Both the position numbers and the translations under genes were made by a program. Positions 44,610 to 55,712 of a stretch of 64,000 nt of DNA are shown piece by piece. This stretch comes from Taiwanofungus camphoratus (lineage: Eukaryota > Basidiomycota > Agaricomycetes > Polyporales > Taiwanofungaceae): positions 2,356,001-2,420,000 of the forward strand of contig CP021224.1 in assembly GCA_003999685.1 (NCBI GenBank), read 5' to 3'. The notes below the pieces were generated by a model, which saw only the letters and a list, made by a program, of their open reading frames with translations, did no database searches and was not told the origin of the DNA. Numbering within the stretch: position 1 is the first letter of the stretch; each line of letters begins with the position of its first letter.

Positions 44610-47600
44610 ATGCCACCTGTACAAGACTCGGCAGACCGCTACCCTCATACCCAGCGCGCGGTTCCTTCGGGCCCCCGCAGATTACCTGACGTTCCCCGCG
44701 CTAAGTCCCCCATCCGACATAGCACCTACGATTCTTCGACGACCACCGCATCTCCCGTCGAGCCCTTCGCACAAAGATCACGAACACTGGATGCGTATTG
44801 CAGTCCTCATGGGCGAGGAATTGATGGCTCCTCTACATCCCTCAAGTATGCAACAGGGCGCCCCTCGCACAATATAGACCCCTCCGGTCGGAATGAACAT
44901 AAGGTGTCCATGATTTCGACGTCCATTAAGATGAACTCTCCAACCATATCACCTACCTACGTTGTGAGTTCGCCTCTTAGCCATGGCTGCATGTCAGGTT
45001 CAGGGTCGTCATCACCTCGTCGGAATCCGCCTAGCGAGATGTCTCCCACGAGCCACGAGCAGAGCTTGGGTTTGAGCGCGTCGCTTCATCCATACACGCA
45101 CGATCAGGCAGTCTCTGCGTTTGCCTCGCATGCGCGGTCCGCGCCGCAGTCGCGCAAGTCGTCAGGCGCTAGCACGGACCGCGACACGGGTGCGCATCTG
45201 GACTTAAAGCGCCTGCTCAGCAAGCCCGCGATACACGCGGCATCGAGCTCGTCTGCAGTTTCTATACCGTCCGACTCGGAGATATCGGCGTCGTCGCGCT
45301 ATCTGGACGTTGGGAACGCAGCGGGGGGTACGATGCCGCGAGCACGTTCTGTGAGCGCGCATCATCACCCTGTCTTGCAAGCTGCGAAGTCGGACTCACC
45401 GTCCCGTTCGTCCTCCTCCCATCGGCCGGGGTCTCGAGACACATCTCCGCTTCCCCGTGAAGTGGAGCACGAGAAAGGCGCTAGCCAGAGCCAAGTCCCG
45501 AAGCAGCGCAACGTTCTGAAACGTCGGCCAAGCCGATCCACATCGAATGCTCCGCGTCCCAATGTCGCAGACCCGCTAGACCCGGCTCCCCTACCCCGTC
45601 CTACCACTATGAAGCGCCGAATGCGGTCTATCGAGGCCTTCCATGCAATCGTGCCGCACCGCAGTGCGAGTGCTTTAGCTGGTGGCAAGTCGAGTTCTCG
45701 GCAGAAAGATGCGTCTGGTCCGCCGGCGTTGACACCTGCGGGACAAGTTGCTCAGGCGTATAAGCAGCAGGAGCAGCGGCGAGAGGAGCTTGCCGAGCTT
45801 TCAGGTTGGAACGACCATGTATGGCAAGTTGCGGAGAGTGCTAGGACGCGCACGCCTGCACCTCGCAGTCCCAATTCGGATAGCGCAAGAACTCAAAAAA
45901 CAGATGAAGTTCAGGGCCATGGCGAGGAGACGACTAGTGGTCCGTACTATACAGTATTTGGGAGCAGCTCGGGGCATGTGGTAGCTGTGGGAAGTCCTCA
46001 TGATTATTCATCGCAATTGGACCAGTACTACCCGGCGGATGAGCTAGCACGAAGAGTTGGAGCGACAGATACTCGCAGGAGTCTCTCGCGCAAGGTGTCT
46101 GGCAAATTCAAGAAGGCGGCGGGCATGTCAAAGAAAGACCGAGAACTCTCCCCCCATCCGATCGCTGGTGAAGTGGAGTACCATGGGCGGAACCCTGATT
46201 CATGGCGGCCGTACGATGGCCAGTCCATTACGCGTCGGCGGTCAGGAAGTCTTCCAAAATCTCCGCGAGCTACGATACGACCGTCGATGGATGATTACGT
46301 TGACGTCGCTGCACCGACCTGGAACTCATGTCGTTCTATGCCGACAGCACGCAACGGGGTTTCAGAGACGGGACAATCCGCGGACGATGGCCAAGGTAAG
46401 CAAGTGCACAGCCTCCGTACGGTCAAATCCGTGAAGAGCAAGGATAGGGAAGTCAGAGACGATCCTCAAGCTGGCGGGAAATGGTGGAAGCTCGTAAAAA
46501 GAATTAGCACAGGAGGACTGCGGGATAAGTACCGTCAACCACGAGGTACAACGCCTCCGCCGGTGCCTGCGTTACCTGTCGACTTACAGAAGCTGGTTAC
46601 ATCTCGTTCTACGTTTGACATTCAAAAGTCTTCTGGTCGTGAAGGTTCGGGTGATGATGACGTTCTCTCTCGCTTTATGCAGTCGCGTTCGTCTTTATCT
46701 GGCGTTCGTCCCTTGACTGTATCGCAAAAAACGCCTCCTCGCACCACTGGATCGCGGCCGTCTACTGCAAAAACTTCCGCTTCTGTTCCTCGTGTCAGTA
46801 CAACAACGAGGTCGTCCTCGCCGGTTTCTTCTGATATCGCGTCATCTAGTCTCTTCCATAAGGCTCACTCAACAAGGTCATCGGCCTCATCATATGGCGA
46901 GGAGGTCCCTCCAATGCCCACGAATCTCAAAACCAATCTTGCTCAGTATATCGTCCCCCCCAGCGAGCTGTGTCGTCTGGAATCAGATTTCGGACGAGAA
47001 CATGTTGCTACAAGTAACAAACCGCGCGTATTTGTCCGTGCACAATCAGAACCAGTTGATGACCATCGATGTTACAGTTCTGCAGATGAAAGTATGCCTT
47101 CCCTGCCCCTGCCTCCTCGACGACCGAATACGGGTTACCACGAACGGCGTGAGCGGTCCCCTTCTCTTATCGTACCCTCTTTTAGCACCGAAGATGCGGT
47201 CAACAATTTTACCCCCTCCTCCCTTCCTTTGTCCGAATTTGGCACTGCACCTTCGGGACCGCCATCCCGTCCCAGGCGAAGCACAAGGAGAAAACCGGTC
47301 AGCATCGATGTACCCTCACCTTCCATATCAACAGCTCAGTCACCTCATACACTATCACCCCGCACACCACGTACGCCTCGTGCGCCCCCTTCCATGGACA
47401 TGGGCATCTCAAACCGCACTTCGACTGGCGCCTTGAGCTATGCCTCAACTGCCAAGCAGGCATCGCTCTCTCCGTCTTCATCCGTGTTGCCATCGTCAAC
47501 CGCTTCACAACAACGCTCGCCTCTGAATTTCCGTGAGCTTGAGTCTCCTCGACAGGCATGGACGGAGCAGGAGAAGGCGGACAAATGGGATGATTTGCTC

Positions 47601-47693
47601 CAGCGTAGTGCTCGTGCGGGCGGGACACTTCATATAGGAGAAACTGGCTTACTTTCAGAGACAATGAACCTTTCGCAGGACTCGGAGATATGA
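44610..47693 (+). CDS. Large intrinsically disordered protein, function unknown
   Basis: A single exon of 1027 codons, rare here where nearly every long gene is split. The protein is very rich in Ser, Pro, Arg and Thr and looks almost wholly disordered. There are many SP and TP sites (for example SPRTPRTPRAPPS), as for proline-directed kinases, and several basic clusters. Segments that may fold or bind partners are DTGAHLDLKRLLSKPAIHA near residue 200, AQAYKQQEQRREELAELSGW near residue 390, a basic KVSGKFKKAAGMSKKDREL near 500 and GGKWWKLVKRISTGGLRDKY near 625. No enzyme domain, membrane helix or signal peptide. The style fits fungal polarity or signalling scaffolds, but no family is recognised. 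Confidence 0.8.
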   Translation: MPPVQDSADRYPHTQRAVPSGPRRLPDVPRAKSPIRHSTYDSSTTTASPVEPFAQRSRTLDAYCSPHGRGIDGSSTSLKYATGRPSHNIDPSGRNEHKVSMISTSIKMNSPTISPTYVVSSPLSHGCMSGSGSSSPRRNPPSEMSPTSHEQSLGLSASLHPYTHDQAVSAFASHARSAPQSRKSSGASTDRDTGAHLDLKRLLSKPAIHAASSSSAVSIPSDSEISASSRYLDVGNAAGGTMPRARSVSAHHHPVLQAAKSDSPSRSSSSHRPGSRDTSPLPREVEHEKGASQSQVPKQRNVLKRRPSRSTSNAPRPNVADPLDPAPLPRPTTMKRRMRSIEAFHAIVPHRSASALAGGKSSSRQKDASGPPALTPAGQVAQAYKQQEQRREELAELSGWNDHVWQVAESARTRTPAPRSPNSDSARTQKTDEVQGHGEETTSGPYYTVFGSSSGHVVAVGSPHDYSSQLDQYYPADELARRVGATDTRRSLSRKVSGKFKKAAGMSKKDRELSPHPIAGEVEYHGRNPDSWRPYDGQSITRRRSGSLPKSPRATIRPSMDDYVDVAAPTWNSCRSMPTARNGVSETGQSADDGQGKQVHSLRTVKSVKSKDREVRDDPQAGGKWWKLVKRISTGGLRDKYRQPRGTTPPPVPALPVDLQKLVTSRSTFDIQKSSGREGSGDDDVLSRFMQSRSSLSGVRPLTVSQKTPPRTTGSRPSTAKTSASVPRVSTTTRSSSPVSSDIASSSLFHKAHSTRSSASSYGEEVPPMPTNLKTNLAQYIVPPSELCRLESDFGREHVATSNKPRVFVRAQSEPVDDHRCYSSADESMPSLPLPPRRPNTGYHERRERSPSLIVPSFSTEDAVNNFTPSSLPLSEFGTAPSGPPSRPRRSTRRKPVSIDVPSPSISTAQSPHTLSPRTPRTPRAPPSMDMGISNRTSTGALSYASTAKQASLSPSSSVLPSSTASQQRSPLNFRELESPRQAWTEQEKADKWDDLLQRSARAGGTLHIGETGLLSETMNLSQDSEI

Positions 47694-48975
47694 CATTGGT
47701 CGTCGAGTTGTTCCCTCCTCTTACTTCTTTAGGTAGTGACTGTCATTGCTGTTTAGTATCGTCTATCGTTGGATACCGATTTGGTCCACTTCATACCATT
47801 ACTTTAATATCATAACCTGCATTGTAGAAGTTTAACGTTCCTCTGTAATTTCATTGAATACCCATACACATACGTATCACAGATTGAAACTTTCAAGTAG
47901 TCTTGCTGCACTGTATGTAGAACGAGTGTCAATTGTGAGCTGCGCTATGTGCTTACCGTCACGAAAACATGGAAATATTTGAGACATCGTATGTGGAAAG
48001 TCATGACAATGAGAAGATGGTGTGTTGGTGCTGGCAATCAATGAATGATCTGCATGCTGAACATCGTTATTGTACATAAGAAAGGCTAATAATTGGCTTA
48101 TAGACTTATGAAACTCGGGGCGCGCGAAATCAGTTCAAGGCTCAAGTAGTCGTCAAGACATCGTCAAGTAGCCGTTCATCAAGAAGAAATAATGAGTACC
48201 CTACGATCAGGGAGATGACCTGCACTGTTTTCAAGATGTCAATATTATAAAGCAAACTCTGAATGTGTGTTTGGGATAGAAATGCTTTGGCGCAATCGAA
48301 CAGAAGTAGGTGTGATGGAACAAGATGGGTACCCTCTTCTGAAATTACTAGTCGCATATTGTGGAACTCTTCGAGGACGCCCTTGATCTTCATCCGGTCA
48401 TTGATATTGTGCTCGCGGAAAACAACATGGACATCAAACCTGTTGAAAGATCTGAATTGTTTGATCAGTAGCAGAGACGAAATCACAACTGCAAGGTTGG
48501 GTTAAAATCGTGACAGATATGAAACAGCAATTGAATGTTCTAGGATGGTACGGCCATTCTATGAGCCTAAAACACGAGCACTAGGGACTAGTGGGTAATA
48601 TAGTTGTATTAGATGGCCAGTAAGTACAAATACTATTATGACGGAATCTATAAACATTACCCTCTTGCCCCTGCGCAAGGAATCTACGCCACGGGAGTCC
48701 ATACCAGAAACAACGACCTAAGCTGAACTCAAGTTCAAACAAGCCTACTTACTATCAGCGTTTGCTACTCCGGGAATGAATAAAAGCATACAGCTAAACT
48801 TCTACGCTAGGCGCTATGAGGTTGCAAACAAATACTCAACGCGTGACGGGATCACGTGTGCGCGTTTGTCGCGTTGTCACGGTACCGATTTCCACCTTGT
48901 TCTCAATATTATTCTGGTTGTGCTCTGACGATAGTTCGACTTCTTGCGCAAAACAATTGGACAACCATCAACTCA
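47694..48975. other. Intergenic region with an unassigned 114-codon frame
   Basis: Most of this 1.28-kb spacer is AT-rich with no gene. The minus frame 48142-48486 (SFNRFDVHVVFREHNINDRM, then ISEEGTHLVPSHLLLFDCAK) has protein-like composition and a pyrimidine tract plus CAG just upstream, so it could be an exon of an unrecognised or decayed gene. I cannot confirm it. The right end should be the ORC1 promoter. Confidence 0.35.
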
Positions 48976-51900
48976 ATGACAAGAGATACTACTCCCCAGA
49001 CACCATTGCGCCGCTCCAAACGCGGACAGCCCCTTCTCTCCACGCTTGCTCCTCAGAGTCTATCGGATCGGCCTGACACAGAGCCCATCTCGACTCGCAC
49101 GAGCTGCGTACAAGATCTTCTTGACGAAGAAACAGAATCACAGCATCTAGACATCCAGTCTCTTGAGACGCGCTTTTATACTCAGTTCGCGAGAAAGGAC
49201 GCCTTCACAGTAAAGCGGCAGCCAAGAGTTTATGGACGCAGGACTCAGTCAAATAACACCGAAGTTGATGGATCAGGAGGGAATGCTAACACTTTTATCG
49301 AACTCTACGGAGTTGGCGATACCGTACTGGTGCGAACTCTGTCCAAGGAACCCAGCATCGCTGTGATTATCGCGATTTGGGAGGTGGTTGGCGATGAAAT
49401 TCCTAATGAGAAGGGTCTAAGGGTCAGAATCCACTGGTTTAATAGGCCCGTTGAACTTCCAGCCATCCGCGCACGGAGAGAGCATGAAGAGGTGAGCATT
49501 TGCATGATTCATTCTGGAGACTCGAGATGTGCGTGCGGGACCTGCAACTGTCTCACGGGACACATTCGCCAATACAAATATTCAGCCGAATGTACAAAAC
49601 TCTGATCTCAATCGTTGAGAAGGTTACTAAGAGACTCGTGCAACTCGTGATCTGGGTCAAACTCGTCACTGTAGAACTTATTGCCCGGCATAACCTTCAT
49701 ACATTATTCTCCGAGTTAGCGGATTCAGCACTGAATTGAAACTGATATTTGTGCACAGAATGAAATTTATTATTCACTCTCCTCGACCACCACTATCGTT
49801 CCATCCAACATTATTTCCCACTGTACTGTCAGTCCTGCCGTGCCGAGGGTCCTGCCTCGTACGAAATCCGGCGCGAATGGGATCAGACACCCAAGTTTCT
49901 TCTGTCGACTTGCAATTGACCCCAGAAGAGGCATATTCTATGCGTTCAACTGGGAGATCTTCAGGAAGAATGCACTGGATAGCAGTGGATCAAGTGATAT
50001 CGTTGCTGAAAAAGAACACTGGGGACGCGGGGACGAATGGAATCTCTCAACTGTGGAGGAAGAGGCTGTCAACAGCAAAAGCCCAAGGAAACGAGCACGT
50101 GCAGCCTCTGATCGACAGCAAGAGGCTGATGAGGAGATGCTGGACGCCCTAATCGAGGATGCCACAGAGACAGAGATGGGCCAGTCATCCATCGACGCTG
50201 CAGAGGTGCACGCAATGGTGACCGACTCGGAGGACACTTCTCAGTCCAAACCCTATGATGACGGAGGCGACGCAACTGAAAGTGGATCCGGGCTTGTCCC
50301 TCCACGAACACCCTCTCGCAAACGCATCCGTGCTTCTGCCACTCCTCGCACCCCTGGACGTACGCCGACGACACCCCGCCGCCCCCGCGGCAGACCACGT
50401 ATGGACGAGGCTCTGGTGCAACCTACTCCTCATTCCAAGGCAGCGCTCAGGAAACGTAAGCGCGCATCTCTAGCTGTTAGGCCGCCTCCTCCCGCTGAGT
50501 CTGGCTTCAATCTGCATATGAACTTCGATGCGCAACTTGGCCCCATTGCAAGCAGGGACCCTTGGCTTCGCGCCATGCATGTCCTACATGTCGCGGCGCG
50601 TCCAGAAGCACTGCCTTGCCGTGAGGAGGAGTATGGAAGAGTATTGAGAGCCGTAGAAGAGCTCTTGGAGGAAGGAAGCGGCGGTTGCATTTGTGAGTTT
50701 ATACACCAATAAACCGATCTCCGGACTGCATCCAGAGTTGGACTTAAACCGCGTTTTTTCTTGGGTAGATATATCTGGCGTGCCTGGTACCGGTAAAACC
50801 GCCACCGTCCATGCTGTAGTGCGTGAACTCAAGCGAATGGCCCAGCAGAACGTATGATGTCCTCGTTATTTTATTGAGTCTATCAACTTACTTCGCTGCC
50901 TACAGGAAGCCAACCCGTTCACTTATGTCGAGATTAACGGGCTTAGGATCCCTGAGCCCGCGGCTGCATACGGTCTCCTCTGGGAGGCAGTGTGCGGACA
51001 CGACGTTGCCCGGGATGGACACATGAAAATCAGCTCCAAAGAAGCATTGAAACTGCTCTCGAGGCATTTTAGTGCGGGCCAGAGAGTTGGGCCAGGTGGA
51101 CACGCATGGTGAGTGTTGTTGGCACAGGTTCTAGTCGATTAGAATATAGAAGCTCTATTCTTTGTTTCAATTTTTGGTGGCGCCCATTATCGCTCAAACC
51201 CCTCACTTACGAATTCTCTTCACTATGAGCAGTGTGGTCCTTATGGACGAACTCGACCAGCTGATGACAAGCAAGCAGGATGTCGTATACAATTTCTTCA
51301 ACTGGCCAACACTTGCCGGATCGAAACTCGTTGTGCTTGCCGTGGCAAACACTATGGACCTGCCTGAACGCGTCATGACGGGAAGAGTGAGGAGCAGACT
51401 AGGTATGTTGTTAGCCGGTCAGATACGCTTCGAAAGATGATGGATATATTCCATTTCCTCTCATACGATGGTTGTTCTCATCCGTGTTTTGTATAAAATC
51501 TGCTACGAAGGCATGATCCGTATCAACTTCCAACCATACACTACTGCGCAACTAGAGAGGATCGTCCATTCACGGCTGCTCAGCGCCAGGGAAGGTCTAC
51601 CAGCCTCTACTCCCGAGGTCATCGCTCATGATGGCATCAAGTTTGCCGCCATGAAAGTGTCGTCGATTAGCGGTGATGCACGACGCGTTTTAGATATTTG
51701 CAGGTGCGTGTGGTCGGCCATGTTATTCGCAAAATAGGCGATGAATTTAGTCGCATAATACCTGATACAGACGGACGGTGGAGCTTGTGCAGCCGCTCTC
51801 ACGGACAGCACGGACAGAAGATGCGAAAACGGTCATCAAGGGTATGCAGAACAGCCCAACGGCGGCTTATCTTCGAGAGCTGAGCTTTCACGAGCGGGTC

Positions 51901-52275
51901 ATGCTTGCGGCGATGCTCAAGTGCATCAAAAAAGAAGGCGTGGAGGAAATCAGATGGAGAGATGTGAGACGACTTTCTTTTGGCTTCATAGCATGACTCT
52001 GACACTTTCGAGGGAAGGTGCAAGACCAACATATCATATACACAGACCTACTTGCGGGTGAAACTGACTCGGTGAGACATCCGACAGCAGGTGAACTTGG
52101 CCTAGTCCTGGACTCGCTACTCGCCTCACGAGCGATGATATGTGAAGACGGTGCCGCTGCTTCACGTAAGGCAAAAGGTGAAAAGCGAATTGCTTTGAAT
52201 CTTGAACATTCTGAAGTAGAAAGAGTCTTGAAGGAGGTTGGTGGGACAAGGTGGGGAAATACGTTGAGTATATAA
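48976..52275 (+). CDS. ORC1: Origin recognition complex subunit 1
   Basis: Orc1 is the largest subunit of the complex that marks replication origins and, with Cdc6, loads MCM. The start [20 protein letters not shown] at 48976 is followed by a BAH domain (about residues 90-270: [20 protein letters not shown], then [18 protein letters not shown] across a 266-nt intron). A disordered basic stretch has an AT-hook-like RRPRGRPRM. The AAA+ module has Walker [18 protein letters not shown], Walker [11 protein letters not shown], sensor 1 [13 protein letters not shown] and sensor 2 [13 protein letters not shown] winged helix follows ([20 protein letters not shown]), ending TRWGNTLSI. All key ATPase residues are present. 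Roughly 800 residues in about nine exons. Confidence 0.95.
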
Positions 52276-54532
52276 TTCACCTTCACTGTAAGTACTGGTG
52301 TCTAAATTGGTGTATCTGTCCCATCATTTGTTTTCTCCCCACTGATTTCAAGATTAGTAGTCTGTAACGGAATCATTGCAAGAATTATCCTCAGATGTAC
52401 CTGCACTTCTGTAGCAAATGCTAGATGGTGAAGACTTGCTCCTATATTTTCAAAAGGCTTTCCGGGACCGACTGCTTACCTATACTTTATTCCCTTTCAG
52501 CCATTCGCACGAATGCATTGCGGTTTTCCAGCCTCACCTGCAGCTTATTAGCTACGTCGATCAGCATCTTCCTTTAGCAATGGCTATCATTCAATATCGT
52601 CCGGTATTTCACTGAGCTGCAGCGGGGTACTTGCATTCGGCAGTCCCGACTGTGTCAATAGCGAGTGATGGATACACAGACCGTTATGCTCATTCTTCTG
52701 CAGATCGCCCTAGCTTCGTTCCTTATCAGCCTCTCGGAGTGTCTCTGTACACTTGACAACGTGGTTGCGGAAATGGCAGTAGCATTCGTAACCGCGCTAC
52801 CATTATTGACTGCCTCGATACTCCAGCAACGATCAGAGGGGGATGCTTTAAAATCATCTCAAACATGGTGCCTGCGGTGTTCCGTTGCAATATCATTTCT
52901 ATCGTGTTAAGTCATCGTTGTCAGCTCTGCTTATAAGCAGGCACAATTCGGGGACGGAAAATACATGACGCGTACGATGACCACGCTGCTCACCCTTCTC
53001 CAAAATCGGCCGCGTATGTGTTCGCCACATTCGCATTCTTGTATGGGAAGCATATATCTTCCTGCATTCGACATATGATGCCGTCACTTCATATGGGCAG
53101 TGGAGGGTTTACACACCCTAGAAAGTGACTAATTGAGATAGTGCGATCTTGCCCTTCGGACAATGTGCTCCTTGACACAGTTGTTTCTTATATTGGTGCT
53201 CAGTAATCAAGTTCCCGTTAAAATCCTTGAACTGGCACGGAAGGTTGTCCCTCGCATTCTTTCTACTCACTATGTTTGGTGCGACGCTTGCGATTTTGCC
53301 AACCCAAAATTACATGCCAGATGCTTGAGCCTTCAAAGCTTCATACAGTGTATTCACGTCCCTTGCCTCTGGGTGGTACAATTTGACCTATTCAAGGAAC
53401 ATCGGCACACCCGAGATGAAGTGCACAAATACTTCATCAAAATACTTTGCGCCATTTTCCTGGCATCTAGAGTGTTGGTAGGACTTGACTGTGTGTCCTG
53501 AATTGTGCAATGTCATGGCGGCATAAACACATTCTGCTCACGGTGATGCGTCGGCATCAATTATACTCAAGTCGTACTTGAGTATCCTGAAGATGAAAAA
53601 AAAACATGGGGCCAGTATTAGACTGGTTGATGAGTCCTGTATTTCAGCGGTGCGATCTAGCTCAGACTCCGGGTAACACGCGTTAGGTCGAACCACGATC
53701 CCTACATCTCGGTCGGGAAGACCACTCGATAATTAAAATGTTTTATGCACCATACTGGAAAGGTTCATGACCTTGGTGATAAAAGTCTGTATGTATAAAG
53801 GCCGCAGGTGACAGATATGAGAGAGGCGCACGCTCATTCAAGGACAGTTGAACAATTGATCATTACGGAAACGTGCATTCCGGGTGATAATGGACTGGAA
53901 GGTCGTCCTTATGACTTGATCAGATAGGAATGTTTGAGATCCTGCTTCACCATAGAGTGAACTTCATTTGTCCTTGTGTTATCTACTTCTGCCGTGACGC
54001 TCCAAGTGTATGAGTTACGTCTAGGGACTCAACATAGTTCATAAAATTACTCGGGAATAAACATACAGTGAAACCGCTGCTTCCACACTGACTGTAACCA
54101 TAAGATGTTCCGAGAGTGCATGTAAGTTCTCAAGCGCCCACATAAGGTCTCGACGGTCCGAGCCCCCTTAGCGACACGCCAGTCCAGAACTTGGCACTTC
54201 ACATTCGGCAGCCTTATATAAGTATTGCAGCACCTGCTAACAATTTATGTTTGTTTTTCTGACGAATTATTGTACGTGCTCGACAGAGTCCGGAAGAGAA
54301 CATTTGGCGACATGAGCGAGCCAGGCAAGATTTGGTGGCGGGGAACGTGAGGCATCGGTCAAGTTCGGAGCGCAGCTGCCGACCAAAACCGCGTCCAAAA
54401 TTTGGCCGCGACGCTTACGCTTCCTTCCTCACTTCTCTCCATCACCATCGACGACCCTTCGACTCGGACAGGCCATCCAGTCGAGCACTTTTAGACTCTA
54501 TTTTACCGTTAACGACCTCTAGATAATCACTC
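52276..54532. other. Long intergenic region, no recognised gene
   Basis: This 2.26-kb stretch has only short frames. A plus frame at 52665-52910 is hydrophobic in its first half (TVMLILLQIALASFLISLSE) and another is at 53163-53501; neither has a supporting domain or splice chain. No tRNA cloverleaf was found. The last 300 bp should hold the phosphate-carrier promoter, with a TATATAAG-like box near 54211. Confidence 0.3.
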
Positions 54533-55712
54533 ATGGCACACCTCGCCCCGTCTGGCAAGTGGGATGCACGGTACGTGGACGTGACGTGTCTGTCCGTGTT
54601 GCCTTCCGAGTCTCAAGTCGGGTTGTAATAGGTACCTCGGCCCCGTTCCCCACGATGCCAGCTACTACTCCAAGTGCATGCTCGGTGGTGTGCTTGCGTG
54701 TGGTATTACTCACGCTGGCATCACCCCTCTTGATGTCACGAAATGTAACATGCAGGTGTGTGCTGGCTCCTTGATTGACGCTGTGGTCGACCACCTCTTA
54801 TGCGTCTGTCTCAGGTGAGCCCCGGAAAGTACAAGGGTCTCGTGTCCGGTATCAAGACGATTGCGGCTGAGGAGGGCAGCAAGGGTCTGTGGAAAGGCGT
54901 TGGGCCGACGTTCTTCGGGTATTCGCTGCAGGGCATGTTCAAGTACGGACTGTACGAGGTGTTCAAGGACGTGTACATGAACATGGCGGGCGAGGAGGCG
55001 TCTACAAAGTACAAGGGCGCGATCTGGCTGGCGGGTTCGGCATCGGCCGAGTTCTTCGCGGACATCGCGCTCTGCCCGCTGGAGATGACCAAGGTCAAGA
55101 TCCAGACGAGCCCGGCGGGTACGTTCCCCGTTCCGATGATGGCTGCGCTCGGAGAGATGAGCAAACTCAAGGCGGAGACACGGTATCCGTTCGGCTCGAT
55201 CGTACCCCTCTGGTCCCGCCAGGTATGTGTTTGCGCCCACCTGCTCGCCAGCACACCCCCGCTCACGCGTGTTGCAACAGATCCCGTACACGATGGCCAA
55301 GTTCTTCTTCTTTGAGTACATCGTGCAGATGTTCTACCGCCATGTCTTCACCGCGCCCAAGGATACGTACGGCAAGCCCACACAGCTCGGTGTGACGTTT
55401 GCGTCAGGTTACCTCGCCGGTGTCGTCTGCGCCGTCGTCTCGCATCCCGCCGACTCCGTTGTATCCTTGATGGGCAAGCCGGCGAACAGGGGCAAGAGCA
55501 TCGGCCAGATTGCGTCCGAAGTCGGCATCGCGTCGCTCGCCACGAAGGGTCTCGGTACTAGGGTGATCATGATCGGTACCCTCACTGGTAAGTCCTGCAG
55601 GACATATGCTGCCCGTCTCGGTCACTGAAGCAGTCCTTTCTCAGGCTTCCAATGGTGGATTTACGACACCTTCAAGACCGCCATGGGTATGGGTACCACC
55701 GGTGGCAAGTAG
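54533..55712 (+). CDS. Mitochondrial phosphate carrier
   Basis: An inner-membrane carrier of the SLC25 family that brings phosphate into the matrix for ATP synthesis. Five exons join: MAHLAPSGKWDAR/YLGPVPHD, NMQ/VSPGKYKG, SRQ/IPYTMAKFFFFEYIV and GTLTG/FQWWIYDTFKTAMG. The protein is about 310 residues. The three repeats show the signature: ITPLDVTKCNMQ, LCPLEMTKVKIQ and SHPADSVVSLM; the third lacks the last basic residue, as is normal in phosphate carriers. Other hallmarks are GGVLACGITHAGITPLD and GLYEVFKD. GC content is higher and codons are more biased than in neighbours, as expected of a highly expressed gene. MIR1 and PIC2 are the yeast counterparts; I cannot choose between them. Confidence 0.95.

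Noticed and set aside
46792-47436. 214-codon plus frame inside the 1027-codon gene
   Set aside because: A shifted-frame shadow of a low-complexity Ser/Pro-rich coding region.
53640-53730. Stretch resembling tRNA A- and B-box words
   Set aside because: It does not fold into a cloverleaf: no proper anticodon arm or matching acceptor stem could be paired.
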